In this document: positions 1 through 9,546 of the stretch, one piece after another | How the letters are laid out: every line of letters starts with the position of its first letter | Position numbering within the stretch: position 1 is the stretch's first letter | Source of the DNA: Gordius sp. MW1 | Lineage: Eukaryota > Nematomorpha > Gordioida > Gordea > Gordiidae | NCBI GenBank assembly: GCA_964036665.1 | Contig: OZ038532.1 | Span: 9,052,001 to 9,116,000 of the forward strand | DNA: 64,000 nucleotides | Reading direction: 5' to 3' | Notes under the pieces: model-generated | Told to the model about the DNA's origin: nothing | Seen by the model: the letters and a program-made list of their open reading frames with translations, nothing else | The model's database searches: none | Translations under genes and position numbers: made by a program

Positions 1-36
1 TATCATTGGACGTAGTAAGACAACACACCTTGGACA
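1..36 (+). mobile_element. Fragment of a Gypsy-type element
   Basis: The first 35 bases match 3837-3871, inside the Gypsy pol region, with about two mismatches. The match stops abruptly where non-LTR sequence begins. The window therefore opens inside or beside a second copy of that Gypsy element. Confidence 0.6.
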
Positions 37-345
37 AAGTTGGACCATATGACGAATGAAAGTCTTAGAGAAAAAATGGGTATTCAGCCAATAGACTCGA
101 CTATATTAACGAAAATCGGCTAAGATGGTATGGGCATATCTTGAGAAGAAATGCGAGCGACGTCAATCGAATAGTACTAGACATGGAAGTGCGGAAGAGG
201 TCGACCTCGTGGTACCTGGAAAGGACAAGTGGACAAAGTTATGCTCAATAAGAATATCGATCCCAATATGGCTCTAACGCGATCTAGATGGAAGAAACTG
301 ATAAAAAACCCCACGAATGTGGTTGATAAAGAAGAAGAAGAAGAG
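37..345 (+). pseudogene. C-terminal end of a non-LTR (RTE-like) retrotransposon
   Basis: Three frames together give the tail typical of RTE/BovB-like pol proteins: NESLREKMGIQ (about 55-87), RLRWYGHILRR (117-149), then after a one-base shift RGRPRG and SRWKKLI. In this family the segment follows the reverse transcriptase and ends close to the 3' end. The coding trace is followed by a GAA/GAAGAA tract (328-346), like the microsatellite tails of such elements. At least two frameshifts make it a dead copy. The minus-strand frame at 177-425 is a shadow of this. Confidence 0.7.
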
Positions 346-590
346 AACCCCAATAACAATTGCAAAAAAGAATTTTGAGATTCAACATGTGATCCGACTA
401 ATAGATCTACCAGATAACTTTGCAATTAAAGTGAAACTTATTAAAAAATTGTGTTGTTAAATATGTATAAAAAATTTTTAATTAGCTGAAGCTAGAAGGA
501 GTTTATATGATTTTCAACTAAAAAAACCTTGATATACCTAGAGTAAAAATTTTAGAAGTAAGATTCCATATTATCGTGATTTAAATCTGC
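346..590 (+). pseudogene. hAT-like transposase scrap
   Basis: Around 490-540 the plus strand reads LYDFQLKKP followed by a stop. This resembles LYDFELKKPRY, read across the hAT remnant at 11400-11440. The surroundings are AT-rich and full of stops. It looks like a short diverged fragment of the same transposase group. The match is short, so the call is tentative. Confidence 0.35.
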
Positions 591-823
591 AAAAATCTAA
601 ATCCAGGTCATGTGGAAATGAATATAAAAATTTGGTCTACTCTTAATTAAATTGAGATAACAAATGAAAATTATGTTACAAGATGGATAATAATTTTTTG
701 TTACTTTTTCTATAGGGGGAGGAAATTAATAAATTATAAAATGATAAACTAAATAAGTCAACCGCGAGACTAGGTGTATTTTGGCATATCAAATAGCCAT
801 TTCGGTATCCTTTGTAATAGGCG

Positions 824-1253
824 CATTTTCCCACTACACCCATAAAGCTCAAAGTTAATTTGCTGCTCAGGAAGGGGGCTGAAGCCAGACTGCACAATTA
901 TGTTTACCAGCCTAACCCATATGTTATAATTGATTATTAGCGCAAGCTTGATGCCGATGTATCGCCTAAAAACATTTCAATTAATGTTATATAAAAGGTG
1001 ATGCTTTTGTATTTTGAAAATTTATTTTACCTTATAAATTTGGTGGTTTTTCTCAAAAATTTGTCGATTTTTTTTTGCTAAATTTTTTAATGGACCAACA
1101 ATTTAAAAAAAGCAAAACACTTGGTAGAAAGTTAAGTGTGACATTTTTATTAAATTTTTTAATACTATTTTTAGGGTTTAAATTAAATTATTTATTTGAT
1201 TATTTATTAAATAAACTTTTAAAATTGTTATTCTAATATTTTAGTTTCATAAT
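824..1253. repeat. Interspersed repeat, copy 1 of a 400-bp pair
   Basis: This block matches 6556-6958 in the same orientation at roughly 90 percent by eye. Copy 1 carries about 25 extra bases near 905-930. The two copies flank the minisatellite and Gypsy material between them. They have no obvious TG...CA ends, so I do not call them LTRs. Confidence 0.7.
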
Positions 1254-1371
1254 GTATATGTTTTATGTAAAAAATGAATTAAAAAAATTATCAATGGTAT
1301 TAACAAGAACTTAATATTAATTTAATTTTAAAGAAAAAAAATTAAAATAAAAATTCCTTTTAGTTTTAAAA

Positions 1372-1512
1372 AAGGGCTAAATTCTGAAACTACCGGCCCG
1401 ATTCGCTCGAAACTTTACCCGTAGGTGCCCAGGGCGGCCAGGGGTAAAATAGCCTTTTAGAGTTTCTAAAATACCTTTTCGTTTTAAAAATATCGGACAT
1501 TTCCCGGCCACA
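1372..1512. repeat. Helitron-internal module, isolated copy
   Basis: The block with GGCCCGATTCGC, GCCCAGGGCGGCCAGGGG and ATCGGACATTTCCCGGCC also occurs three times inside the Helitron at 36015-37294. Here it stands alone without recognisable Helitron ends, so it is probably a truncated or rearranged copy. Confidence 0.6.
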
Positions 1513-1876
1513 CGTGCGGTGTAATATCTATAACACGTAGAAAATTTTACTAATTATATAAACTTACGCGCGCCATCTAATAAAGTACAATTCGTGTTTT
1601 AATAGTTTAATAGTAGATTGAATTTAATTAGAAAGAACGGGCTATGATTATACCTTTAAAGGAGGTTTCGAATTTTGTGTTAGTTTCTATCAATATATTG
1701 TATCGTAGATAAGAATCTAATACCTTTTTTAACTATCACTTTTTAGGTTTTCTATGAAATCACAATCTAATTAAATGAAATATATTAACCCAATAAAAAA
1801 ATATATATGCATTTTTAAGGTTAAAAATATATATTACATAGTTGGCTGTCTGTTAGACCATCTATAATAAATTTTT

Positions 1877-3465
1877 AGGTTATATATAAAATTTGGCCAA
1901 TGGTCAATTTTTTTCATTGGTCAGTACCAACAGATACTCTATAAGTCAATGATAGCCAAAAAATAACGGGAAACAATTTTTTGATGGTTACTTTGGCCAA
2001 TGATCATTTTTTCCATTGCAGCAGCCAGCGGACGGCCAAAAAGTCATATTATCAATGGTATTAACAGGAACAATCATAAGAGTTAAAAAAAACGGAAGAA
2101 AAATTTCAATTCACAATTTGGCCAATTCATTTTTTTCCATTGGTCAGCAGCCAGGACACGGTAAAAGTGGATATAAATTCATGAGAGTCAAAAAAACGAA
2201 AAAAAAATTTTCGAATCACATTTTGGCCAATGGTCATTTTTTTCCATTGGTCAGCAGCCAAGACACGGTAAAAGTGGATATAAATTCATAATAATCAAAA
2301 AAAAACTAAAAAAAAATTTTCGAATCACATTTTGGCCAATGGTCGTTTTTTTCAATTGGTCAGCAGCCAGGACACGGTAAACGTGGATATAAATTCATAA
2401 TAGTCAAAAAAAACGAAAAAAAAATTTTCGAATCACATTTTGGCCAATGGTCATTTTTTCCATTGGTCAGCAGCCAACGGACGGCCAAAAAGTCACAATA
2501 GCAATGGTAGTATCAGGAACAATCATAGTAGTCAAAAAAAACGAAAAAAATAATTTCGATACACATTTTGGCCAATGGTCATTTTTTCCATTGGTCAGCA
2601 GCCAGCGGACGGCCAAAAAGTCTTATTATCAGTGGTAGTAACAAGAACAATCATAAGAGTCAAAAAAAAACTCCGGGATTCGAACCCACAAACTAGGTAA
2701 ATTAATTAAAATTAAAAGTAAACAGCGTGAGAAGACATTGGATGCGTGACAAGACATTCGGTGCAAGACACCGAAGAGCGTGACAATATATAGATAATGA
2801 AACCTAGACCCTTGTAGGGGAGGGCATAGGGTAATTATCAATGTTAACCAATTCAAAAACGAAAAAAAAATTTCGATTTATACTTTGGCCAATGGTCATT
2901 TTTTTCATTGGTCAGTAGCCAGCGGACGGCCAAAAGGTCAAATTATTAATGGTATTAACAAGAACAATATATTAATTTAATTTAAAAAAATAAATAAAAA
3001 TTTTGCCATCTCCGGGATTCGAACCCACATTAGTAAAGGCATAGGGTTTGGTAAGGGGCACAGGGACCCATATCAGTAAAGGCATAGGCTTTGGTAAGGG
3101 GCACAGGGACCCATATCAGTAGAGGCGTAGGCCCTTGTAGGAAAGGGCATAGGGTAATTATCAATGTTAACCTATTCAAAGACGAAAAAATACCATAAAT
3201 TGCATATAGCAATTAAAAATTTCGCTTTATATGGCCAATGGTCATTTTTTCATTGGTCAGTAGCCAACGGATGGTCAAAAATTCATATTATCAATGGTAT
3301 TAACAAGAACAAAATATTAATTTAATTTGAAAAAATTAAAAAAAAATTCGTCCTCTCCCTGGCTTGAACCCGGGATATCCAGGTCACAAAGCTGGCGCCA
3401 ATAACTTGGTGGACGGACGACGGACGGACAACCAAAAACGAGCCCATAAATTGCATAGCAATTAA
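1877..3465 (+). mobile_element. Minisatellite-cored element (Helentron/HINE-like), copy 1, 5' truncated
   Basis: About ten imperfect units of roughly 115 bp, each containing TTGGCCAATGG, a T-run and CCATTGGTCAGCAGCC, then GGACGGCCAAAAAGTC. The block ends with the short palindrome AATTGCATAGCAATT (about 3451-3465), as in the copies at 29232-31083 and 42527-43795. The 5' start found in those copies is missing. Some units carry a tRNA-like B box, CCGGGATTCGAACC read on the minus strand (2671, 3014). Open frames within it come from the repeat phase and are not genes. Assignment to Helentron-associated elements rests on architecture only. Confidence 0.65.
3350..3402 (-). other. tRNA-like (SINE-type) remnant
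   Basis: On the minus strand CCCGGGTTCAAGCCAGGG resembles a T-arm with B box (one stem mismatch). It is preceded by CCAGC-TTTGTGA-CCTGG, which resembles an anticodon arm (one mismatch). No convincing D-arm or acceptor stem is visible. It is probably a tRNA-derived fragment carried in the repeat, not a functional tRNA. Confidence 0.4.
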
Positions 3466-3523
3466 AAATTATTTTCTATAACAACCTTATTTTCATTCAA
3501 ATTTGCTAACCAATTTTGTAATG

Positions 3524-4808
3524 TTCGACGATCGAACGAGAGGCCCTTGCGGTATTTTATGGACTACAAAAGTTCAATGAATATATACAAGGACGAAGCG
3601 TTACAATCATGACGGATCATATACCCCAAGTATATATATTCGATCATAGCAAAAGGGGCAAGGAACAATGGTCACCACGTCTAATTAGGTGGGCGCTCAT
3701 GGTATCAGGCTACACGACCAAGTTGGTGTACAACAAGGGATCCGAAAACGCGGCAGATTTCTTTTCTAGAAAACAGAACGAAAACGCGTATCAGGTTAGC
3801 GAGGGAATGCCAGAAGACTCGACGAATCCGTTTATATCATTGGACGTGGTAAGACAGCACACCTTGGACTACCCGGAGCTGCGACAATTAAAAGAGTGGA
3901 TTAGAGGTAAACAAAACACAATAGTCACATATGGGCTAAAACGCTCCTACAAAAAACATTTGCCAAAGTTACACGAAGCCAAAAGCATAATATTTTACAG
4001 GACGACGAATATTAATTCCGGCTAAGTTACGAGGAGCGGTACTCCAAAGATTACATAGGGGCCACGTGGGTATCAAGCGGATGCAAGAAGTGGCGGGGCA
4101 GTATATACGGTGGCCTACTCTCGACGATGACTTATTGAGCGTAGCGAAAGGGTGCCGGAATTGCATTTATACTGCCGCGGCGGCGAGAAGGCACCGTTGA
4201 TAGAGTGTCAACCTAGCCATAAACCGTGGGTACAAGTACATATCGATATCATGGGTCCTCTCAAGGTTAAGTCATACCTGGTGATGGTGGACAATAGCTA
4301 GAAATGGGTAGAAGTGTTTAAATTAGAAGACACCACAGCGACCACCATTATAAAAAAAACTTGCCGAAACGTTTGCTAGATTTGCAAATCCGCCATGGTT
4401 AATATCAGATAACGGCCCGCAATTCAAAGGGCAGGAATTACAAATTTTTGCAAGATGAGAGGGATTAATCAGCGATGGACAGCTCCTTACCATCCTGCGT
4501 CTAACAGTCTGGCAGAAAGATATGTACGATTAATTAAAGAAGCCATTATTAGAAACGAGTCGGAAGTAGAGCTAAGTAGATTTTTAGAAAACTACAGATC
4601 TACAAAACACCCCACAACCAATAAAAGCCCAGCAGAGGTGATGCTAAAAAGGCGTATGCGAACCGAATGGGAGGTATTGAGGGAAACCGTACCACAACAA
4701 TGGGTCGAGACCGGGAACCCGCGGATGTTCAACTTAGGAGACTTGGCTTGGGTACGTATGTTTTTAGGACCAAGCAAATGGGTAGAAGGCACGAACCGCT
4801 CGTTGTAG
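3524..4808 (+). pseudogene. Gypsy pol, RNase H and integrase half
   Basis: RNase H begins inside the domain with IEREALAVFYGLQKF (about 3529-3573) and passes TDH to LVYNKGSENAADFFSR (about 3723-3770). The integrase zinc region follows in another frame (HRGHVGIKRM, then CRNC). The core shows HIDIMGP, SDNGPQF and HPASNSLAERY, so the DDE-type residues are recognisable. A TAG stop at 4299-4301 and frame changes near 4020 and 4355 disable it. The segment ends near 4800, exactly where opposite-strand reverse transcriptase of what looks like the same element begins. The RT-RNase H connection is missing. Confidence 0.8.
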
Positions 4809-6335
4809 ATTTCTTCCGTTTCCCCCGCGATTTGTATATCATCGATGTATACCGCTACCCCCTCCATGCCTCCTAATATCTGATCCATTGTTTTTTGGAA
4901 AATCGCCCGGGGCGCAATTTAAGCCAGTCAATCGTTGGCTCGTTTCTGGACCTAATTCGAGTTGTAAGTACGCTTTCGTTAGGTCCAGCTTAGTAAAACA
5001 ACCCCCCCCCCCGTTATCGAGTTTATTTAACAGATCGTCGATTTTGGGTAAGGGGTACAACAATCCTTGAGCGTTAATGTTTATAGTAAACCGGTAATCA
5101 GTACATAATCGAAGAGTCCTATCGCTTTTTTTTCACGGGTACCACTGGACTGGCCCATCTTGAGAAATCGATCGGTTCTATCACCCCGTCTCTGATCCAT
5201 TTGTCCAGCTCTTCTTCTACTTCTTTCTTCCACGCTATCGGCACCCTTCGTGCGGGGATAAATATGGGATCTATGCCCTCTTTTAACGGTACTTCCACCG
5301 TTATTACCTTGACTGCTTTTGAAAATTCGTTTAGCTGGCCCTCCCATTGCTTCATCACGTGCCGGATCGCGGACCTGGAATCCTTCGGTCTTTCTACGTA
5401 ATTTACCGCGAACCGTTCCGCCGCAGCTCTAGAGTTCTAACGAATTCGTCGCCAAATTTCGGGCTCAAATTCTTGGATCCAATCCATCCCACACAACGGC
5501 GGCCCAGCTACGTCTGCTATCAATAACGACAGCTGTTTTCTCATGTCCCCCATTCGGACATCAGCTTGCACCTTGGCTACGATCTTTATTTTCTCGTGGC
5601 CGTACGCGTACACCGTCGGGACGGGCTCTTTGTTGCGTGGGATCTCCTTCGCCCATCTTCGCGCCGGTATTATCGATACCGTGGCGCCGGTATCGAAGAT
5701 GCATTGGAATAATTTGTTATTAATATATATATCTACAGTTAACACATCTAAAGCATGTTTTAACCTGGGAATTCGGACCGGCCCAGGCCACGCTTCTCGT
5801 CCCGCCACTACGCTCCACGCCTCTTCGGACCCGTCTTGCAAAGTGCTTAGCCCCCCGTGTATCGTCTCGGCCGTTAACGCCAGCTCGCGTAGGCGGTCCT
5901 ATTTGATGTCATTTTCTGCCAACAGTCTCGCCTATAAGCTTCTATCGCGCATTCTTATAATGAATTGGTCGACGATTCTGTTCTGCAATTCTTCGTTTCC
6001 GAAGATGCAGCTGTTAGCTCCGGGAGTCTATTAGCGTACGTGTCTATCGTCTCTCCCTGGCCTTGTCGGACCTTTGAGAATTCATACCTCTTTGCCCTCG
6101 CGCATAAATTCCTTTGGAATAATTTTTTTAACCGATTTTTAGCATCTTCATATGTAATTCCTGTCAACTCTTGCGGTCTATAATCCTCTAGTATTAATTG
6201 GAATGCCTCCCCATCAAGGCTGGTTAATAATAGAGCTGCTTTTTGCTCATCTGTCTCCGTCTTTTGCTCCTTAGGAATAGCTCAAATTGTGTTATAAAAG
6301 CGTCGATGTTAGCGGTTGTTTTATATTTCTGCATT
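4809..6335 (-). pseudogene. Gypsy gag end, protease and reverse transcriptase half (inverted)
   Basis: Read right to left: a gag segment (about 6330-5900, with AALLLTSLDGEAFQ and ITYEDAKNRLKKLF); an aspartic protease with DTGATVSIIPARRW (about 5680); and reverse transcriptase from about 5330, with VPIAWKKEVEEELDKWI through PIDFSRWASP to GVAVYIDDIQIAG (about 4860). The YIDD box is the polymerase active site. In-frame stops in the gag part (about 5900 and 5935) and a frame change in RT mark it as inactive. It stops about 15 residues after YIDD, where the plus-strand integrase half begins. A C-run at 4999-5010 falls inside RT. Confidence 0.8.
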
Positions 6336-6555
6336 CCCGCGTAAGCTTATCCTTTACGTCACCACTATTAGGGTTGGGGATCTTTATTTACTACAGACAG
6401 GTTTCGAAGCGATACATTAATAGAAAGTGAGTCAAAAACGTGTATATCCAACGTATAAAATACATTCCGCATATAACCAATTAACGATAATTTGATTGAC
6501 AACACAGCGGTAAATAACATATCCTCTGAGGCAGTTCGCACTCCAATTACCTCTC

Positions 6556-6958
6556 TACACCACTACACCCATAAAACTCAAAGTGAATTTGCTGCTCAGG
6601 AAGGGGGTTGAAGCCAGACTACACAATTATGTTTTTGATTATTAGCGCAAGCTTGATGCCGATGTATAGCCTAAAAACATTTCAATTAATGCTATATAAA
6701 AGGTGATGCTTTTGTATTTTAAAAAATTTATTTTACCTTATAAATTTGGTGGTTTTTTTCAAAAATTTGTCCATTTTTTTGCTAAATTTTTTAATGGACC
6801 AACAATTTAAAAAAAGCAAAATACTTGGTAGAAAGTTAAGTGTGACATTTTTATTAAATTTTTTTAATACTACTTTCAGGGTTCAAATTAAAACATTTAT
6901 TTGATTATATATTAAATAAACTTTTAAAATTGTTATTCTAATATTTTAGTTTCATAAT
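6556..6958. repeat. Interspersed repeat, copy 2 of the 400-bp pair
   Basis: Same-orientation partner of 824-1253. It ends at TTTCATAAT. The continuation seen in copy 1 (GTATATGTTTTATG) resumes only at about 7654, so the 690 bases between look like a later insertion. Confidence 0.7.
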
Positions 6959-7650
6959 TAATAAGTTTGCCGTTGCAACACTTATTTCGAATTTCCACTA
7001 ATTTATTTAGAATTCCAATTAATATATTCCATAAGAAAAACATGGAATTAAAAACGATCTATTAAACTTATTAATTTATTTTGAACTAAAGACGCGACAA
7101 TAATTTGTTTCATCCAAAGGTTTTGGTCCTCCCCCCAAAAGGGAAGGACTATATCTACTTGAAAATTTCTAAAGTCCCGATTTAATATTTTATTTAATGA
7201 CTACGCGACACAAAATAAAATTATATTTTTATCAATGCCAATATCGAACGATCGGGTATATATAATATTAATTATCGCTCAATCATTATTCTTGGCACAT
7301 TTCCAAAGTAAAGTTTTTCTAGCTATGGCTATGACTCAGTACATTTCCAGCAATTTAAAACTAGAACTTGAGTAACAGGGTAATAAAAAAAGGAATAGGG
7401 AAGGGGGAATAGAAACATGATTCAACATAAACAGGAGTAGATTAACGTCATAAACAAACGTACAGTAACGTAATAAACAGGGATAATCTGTCGTGACTCA
7501 TTAGTCATCCGATAAATAATAATAATCGTAGCATATAAATATACGAAGAAAAAAACAAACAAAATCAAATAAGCTAATAATCAATCGTGTGCTACGCGTA
7601 AAGTAATAAAAATAAGTAATAATAATTCAGGGAGGGGGAAACACCACAAT
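6959..7650. mobile_element. Insertion of about 690 bp, LTR-like sequence
   Basis: It splits a repeat whose uninterrupted form is seen at 1246-1280. It has AT-rich sequence, G-runs (GGGAAGGGGG, GGGAGGGGG) and short ACGCG/ACGTA motifs reminiscent of the blocks at 16386-17935 and 39480-39990. No coding frame. It may be a solo LTR; its ends were not defined. Confidence 0.4.
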
Positions 7651-7990
7651 AATGTATATGTTTTATGTAAAAAATGAATTAACAAAATTATTTTCTATAA
7701 CAACCTTATAAAATATTTCATTCAAATTTTTTACCAATTTTGTAATGTGCACGTTATTGTCAAAAACTTTATAATTTCAAACTTAAAAAATTAACAGATT
7801 TGTAAGTCAAAATTATACGCAATGATTTTTAAAATTTCGGCCACGTTTTTTTATCGCAAAATTTGGCAAAAAAATGACAAATTTTTGACAAAAAACTACC
7901 AAATTATAAGAAGGTGTAAAGTCAATTGCAAGAGTTGCGAAAACATATACATGATAAGGGCGGAAGTAAGTAGCATGCGAAGGAAGGTGC
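7651..7990. repeat. Continuation of interrupted repeat with inverted similarity to the 400-bp repeat
   Basis: 7654-7750 matches the repeat continuation seen at 1250-1285 and 3466-3520. The stretch 7850-7915, read in reverse complement, resembles 1035-1100 and 6735-6790 (TTTGGTGGTTTT...CAAAAATTTGTC). The original element may thus have had long imperfect inverted ends. Confidence 0.4.
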
Positions 7991-8028
7991 TTCAATAACT
8001 TTAAAAATCTGCTCTTATTCTAAATCAC

Positions 8029-8178
8029 AAATAAATAAAGAACTTTGCCTCCCCCTTGCTCCACTCCCCTCTTCCTCCACCCTCTCCCTCCTACAGGGCA
8101 GGGAAAGGGTGGAAGAAGGGGCAAAAGGGGTGATAGGGGGGAGGGTAGGACGGGGGGGGGGATGCATTCTTAATTTAT
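8029..8178. repeat. Imperfect inverted repeat, pyrimidine/purine arms
   Basis: The left arm is CT-rich (AACTTTGCCTCCCCC onwards). The right arm is GA-rich and complementary to it, ending GGGGGATGCATTCTTAATTTATTT. The centre is near 8095-8100. The whole forms a long imperfect hairpin immediately before the larger palindrome. No coding content. Confidence 0.5.
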
Positions 8179-8185
8179 TTATGAT

Positions 8186-8616
8186 ATATAATCATACACT
8201 ACATAGACTGCCGTGTGTGAAATTTGCCTCCATTTTGATGAACACTACCGTCCTATATCACATAATGGCGTTTTGCGCTATGCCGTTTTGTTCGAACAGG
8301 AGAGGTAAAGAAAAGAGGTTTTGATTCCATAATTAAGTAAGATATTGAAAAATATATGATATTTTTAAAAAAAATTAGGTGTTCCTTTAATTTCAGGCCT
8401 GAAATGTTTTACTCATCTTATTTTTTTAAAATATCATATATTTTGTAATATCTTACTTATTTATGGAATCAAAATCTTTTTTCTTAACCTCTCCTGTTCG
8501 AACAAAACGGCACAGCGCAAAACGCCATTATGTGATATAGGACGGTAGTTTATCAAAATGGCGGAAAAAACACACACGTTTTATACCGTGATGAGCAGTC
8601 TATGTATATAATATGA
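8186..8616. mobile_element. Palindromic foldback element (about 430 bp)
   Basis: The left arm contains CCTATATCACATAATGGCG, TTTTGTTCGAACAGGAGAGG and TTTTGATTCCATAA. The right arm (about 8435-8616) contains their reverse complements in mirrored order. The loop is about 8376-8435. Arms are roughly 180-190 bp, with small indels. This is the structure of a foldback MITE. I could not confirm a target duplication, and there is no coding content. Confidence 0.75.
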
Positions 8617-9101
8617 GCAAATTTTCTAAGTTTTTAACTCGTAGCAATTGCTTCTAAAAAATCTGCTATCTGCTTTTTCTGCTTAGGCAATCTGCTCATG
8701 CTTGAACAGAAATTTCTGCTTCCGGTTCTCGAGCATTTTTATATGCTACTATTCTGCTTAGTGCACCGAGTAGCAAACACATATTGTGCTATACGACTTA
8801 TTAAACAACTGAGTGTGCATGCTCGCTGGAGTTCAAGCAAGTTAGCAATTTAACAACTCTAGCTCTCTTAACAATTATATTTACTATATTTTTACTTGGT
8901 AAAATAAATTTTTACATTGCAAGAGCGCATCTTTTGGTCAAACGTTCTTTTTGTATAGACCCAAAAGCCATACATTCTACTCAGCTTAGTATTTTCTCGG
9001 CTCAAGCCGAGCTCAGATAAGTCAAAACTAAAAAATGCCTTGGGTCAATGAAAGTAAATTTTGCGGCTTTAATCCACGCCCTGAGCAGCAAACCCACATC
9101 A

Positions 9102-9290
9102 GGCGCGTAGCTAGGATTTTCTCCGAGGGGGGGGGGGGGAATTTCCAAAACCTTTTATAACATTTTTATTTCAACATCAAAATTATAAAATCTGGTATAA
9201 AACATAAAGAAAGTCATTATAAAATAGTTTCATTTTTCCCAGCGTCATCTGGAGTAGGAGCTAATTCCCCATGAATCGCTAATAAAAGTG
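9102..9290. repeat. Truncated G-run MITE plus direct repeat of a hAT 3' region
   Basis: 9102-9141 (GCGCGTAGCTAGGATTTT followed by a G-run) is one end of the MITE family at 14311-14466. 9151-9275 matches 11698-11815 in the same orientation (TTTTATTTCAACATCAAAATTA...CCCAGCG...TCTGGAGT). In the second place this sequence directly follows a hAT transposase C-terminus, so a second hAT 3' end is probably present here. Confidence 0.5.
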
Positions 9291-9334
9291 TCAATCCATT
9301 TAATCTATTCAAACGTCATTAAGTTTTAATTGAA

Positions 9335-9546
9335 ATGCTGTCAGAAATGGAAGAGAAACCAAATAAGGAGATATTGAAGCAAGCTGGTTTGATCACGATG
9401 TTGCAACATAAGCTGCAACTTTGCTCACTTCTCTACGACAATCTGAATATATTATGCAAGCAATGGCAAAAAAAGGACCTAGATCTTCAGCAAGTCAGAC
9501 AGTTAGCAGAAACTATAGTAATAGTAGTCAAACCTAAGGCTAAGTT
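9335..9546 (+). pseudogene. hAT-type transposase fragment, upstream of the inserted element
   Basis: An open frame with QHKLQLCSLLYDNLNILCKQ and WQKKDLDLQQVRQLAETI resembles the region before the C-terminal part of DUF4371-type hAT transposases. The frame runs into the inserted element at 9547. Without that element and one copy of the 8-bp duplication GCTAAGTT it continues uninterrupted at 11407 for about 30 further codons. Family assignment comes from resemblance read by eye. Confidence 0.5.

Noticed and set aside
177-425. 82-codon minus-strand frame
   Set aside because: It is antisense to the RTE-like C-terminus; its Ser/Leu-rich product arises from GAAGAA repeats.
2016-2638. Open frames of 60-90 codons in the minisatellite, also at 29504-30655 and 42809-43277
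   Set aside because: They follow the repeat phase, differ between units and have no constraint; the same words occur in several frames.
3350-3402. Functional tRNA gene
   Set aside because: Mismatches in two stems and no D-arm or acceptor stem; more likely a SINE-type relic.
824-6958. The 400-bp direct repeats as LTRs of the Gypsy
   Set aside because: No TG...CA ends or primer-binding site, and the Gypsy halves between them are in opposite orientations.
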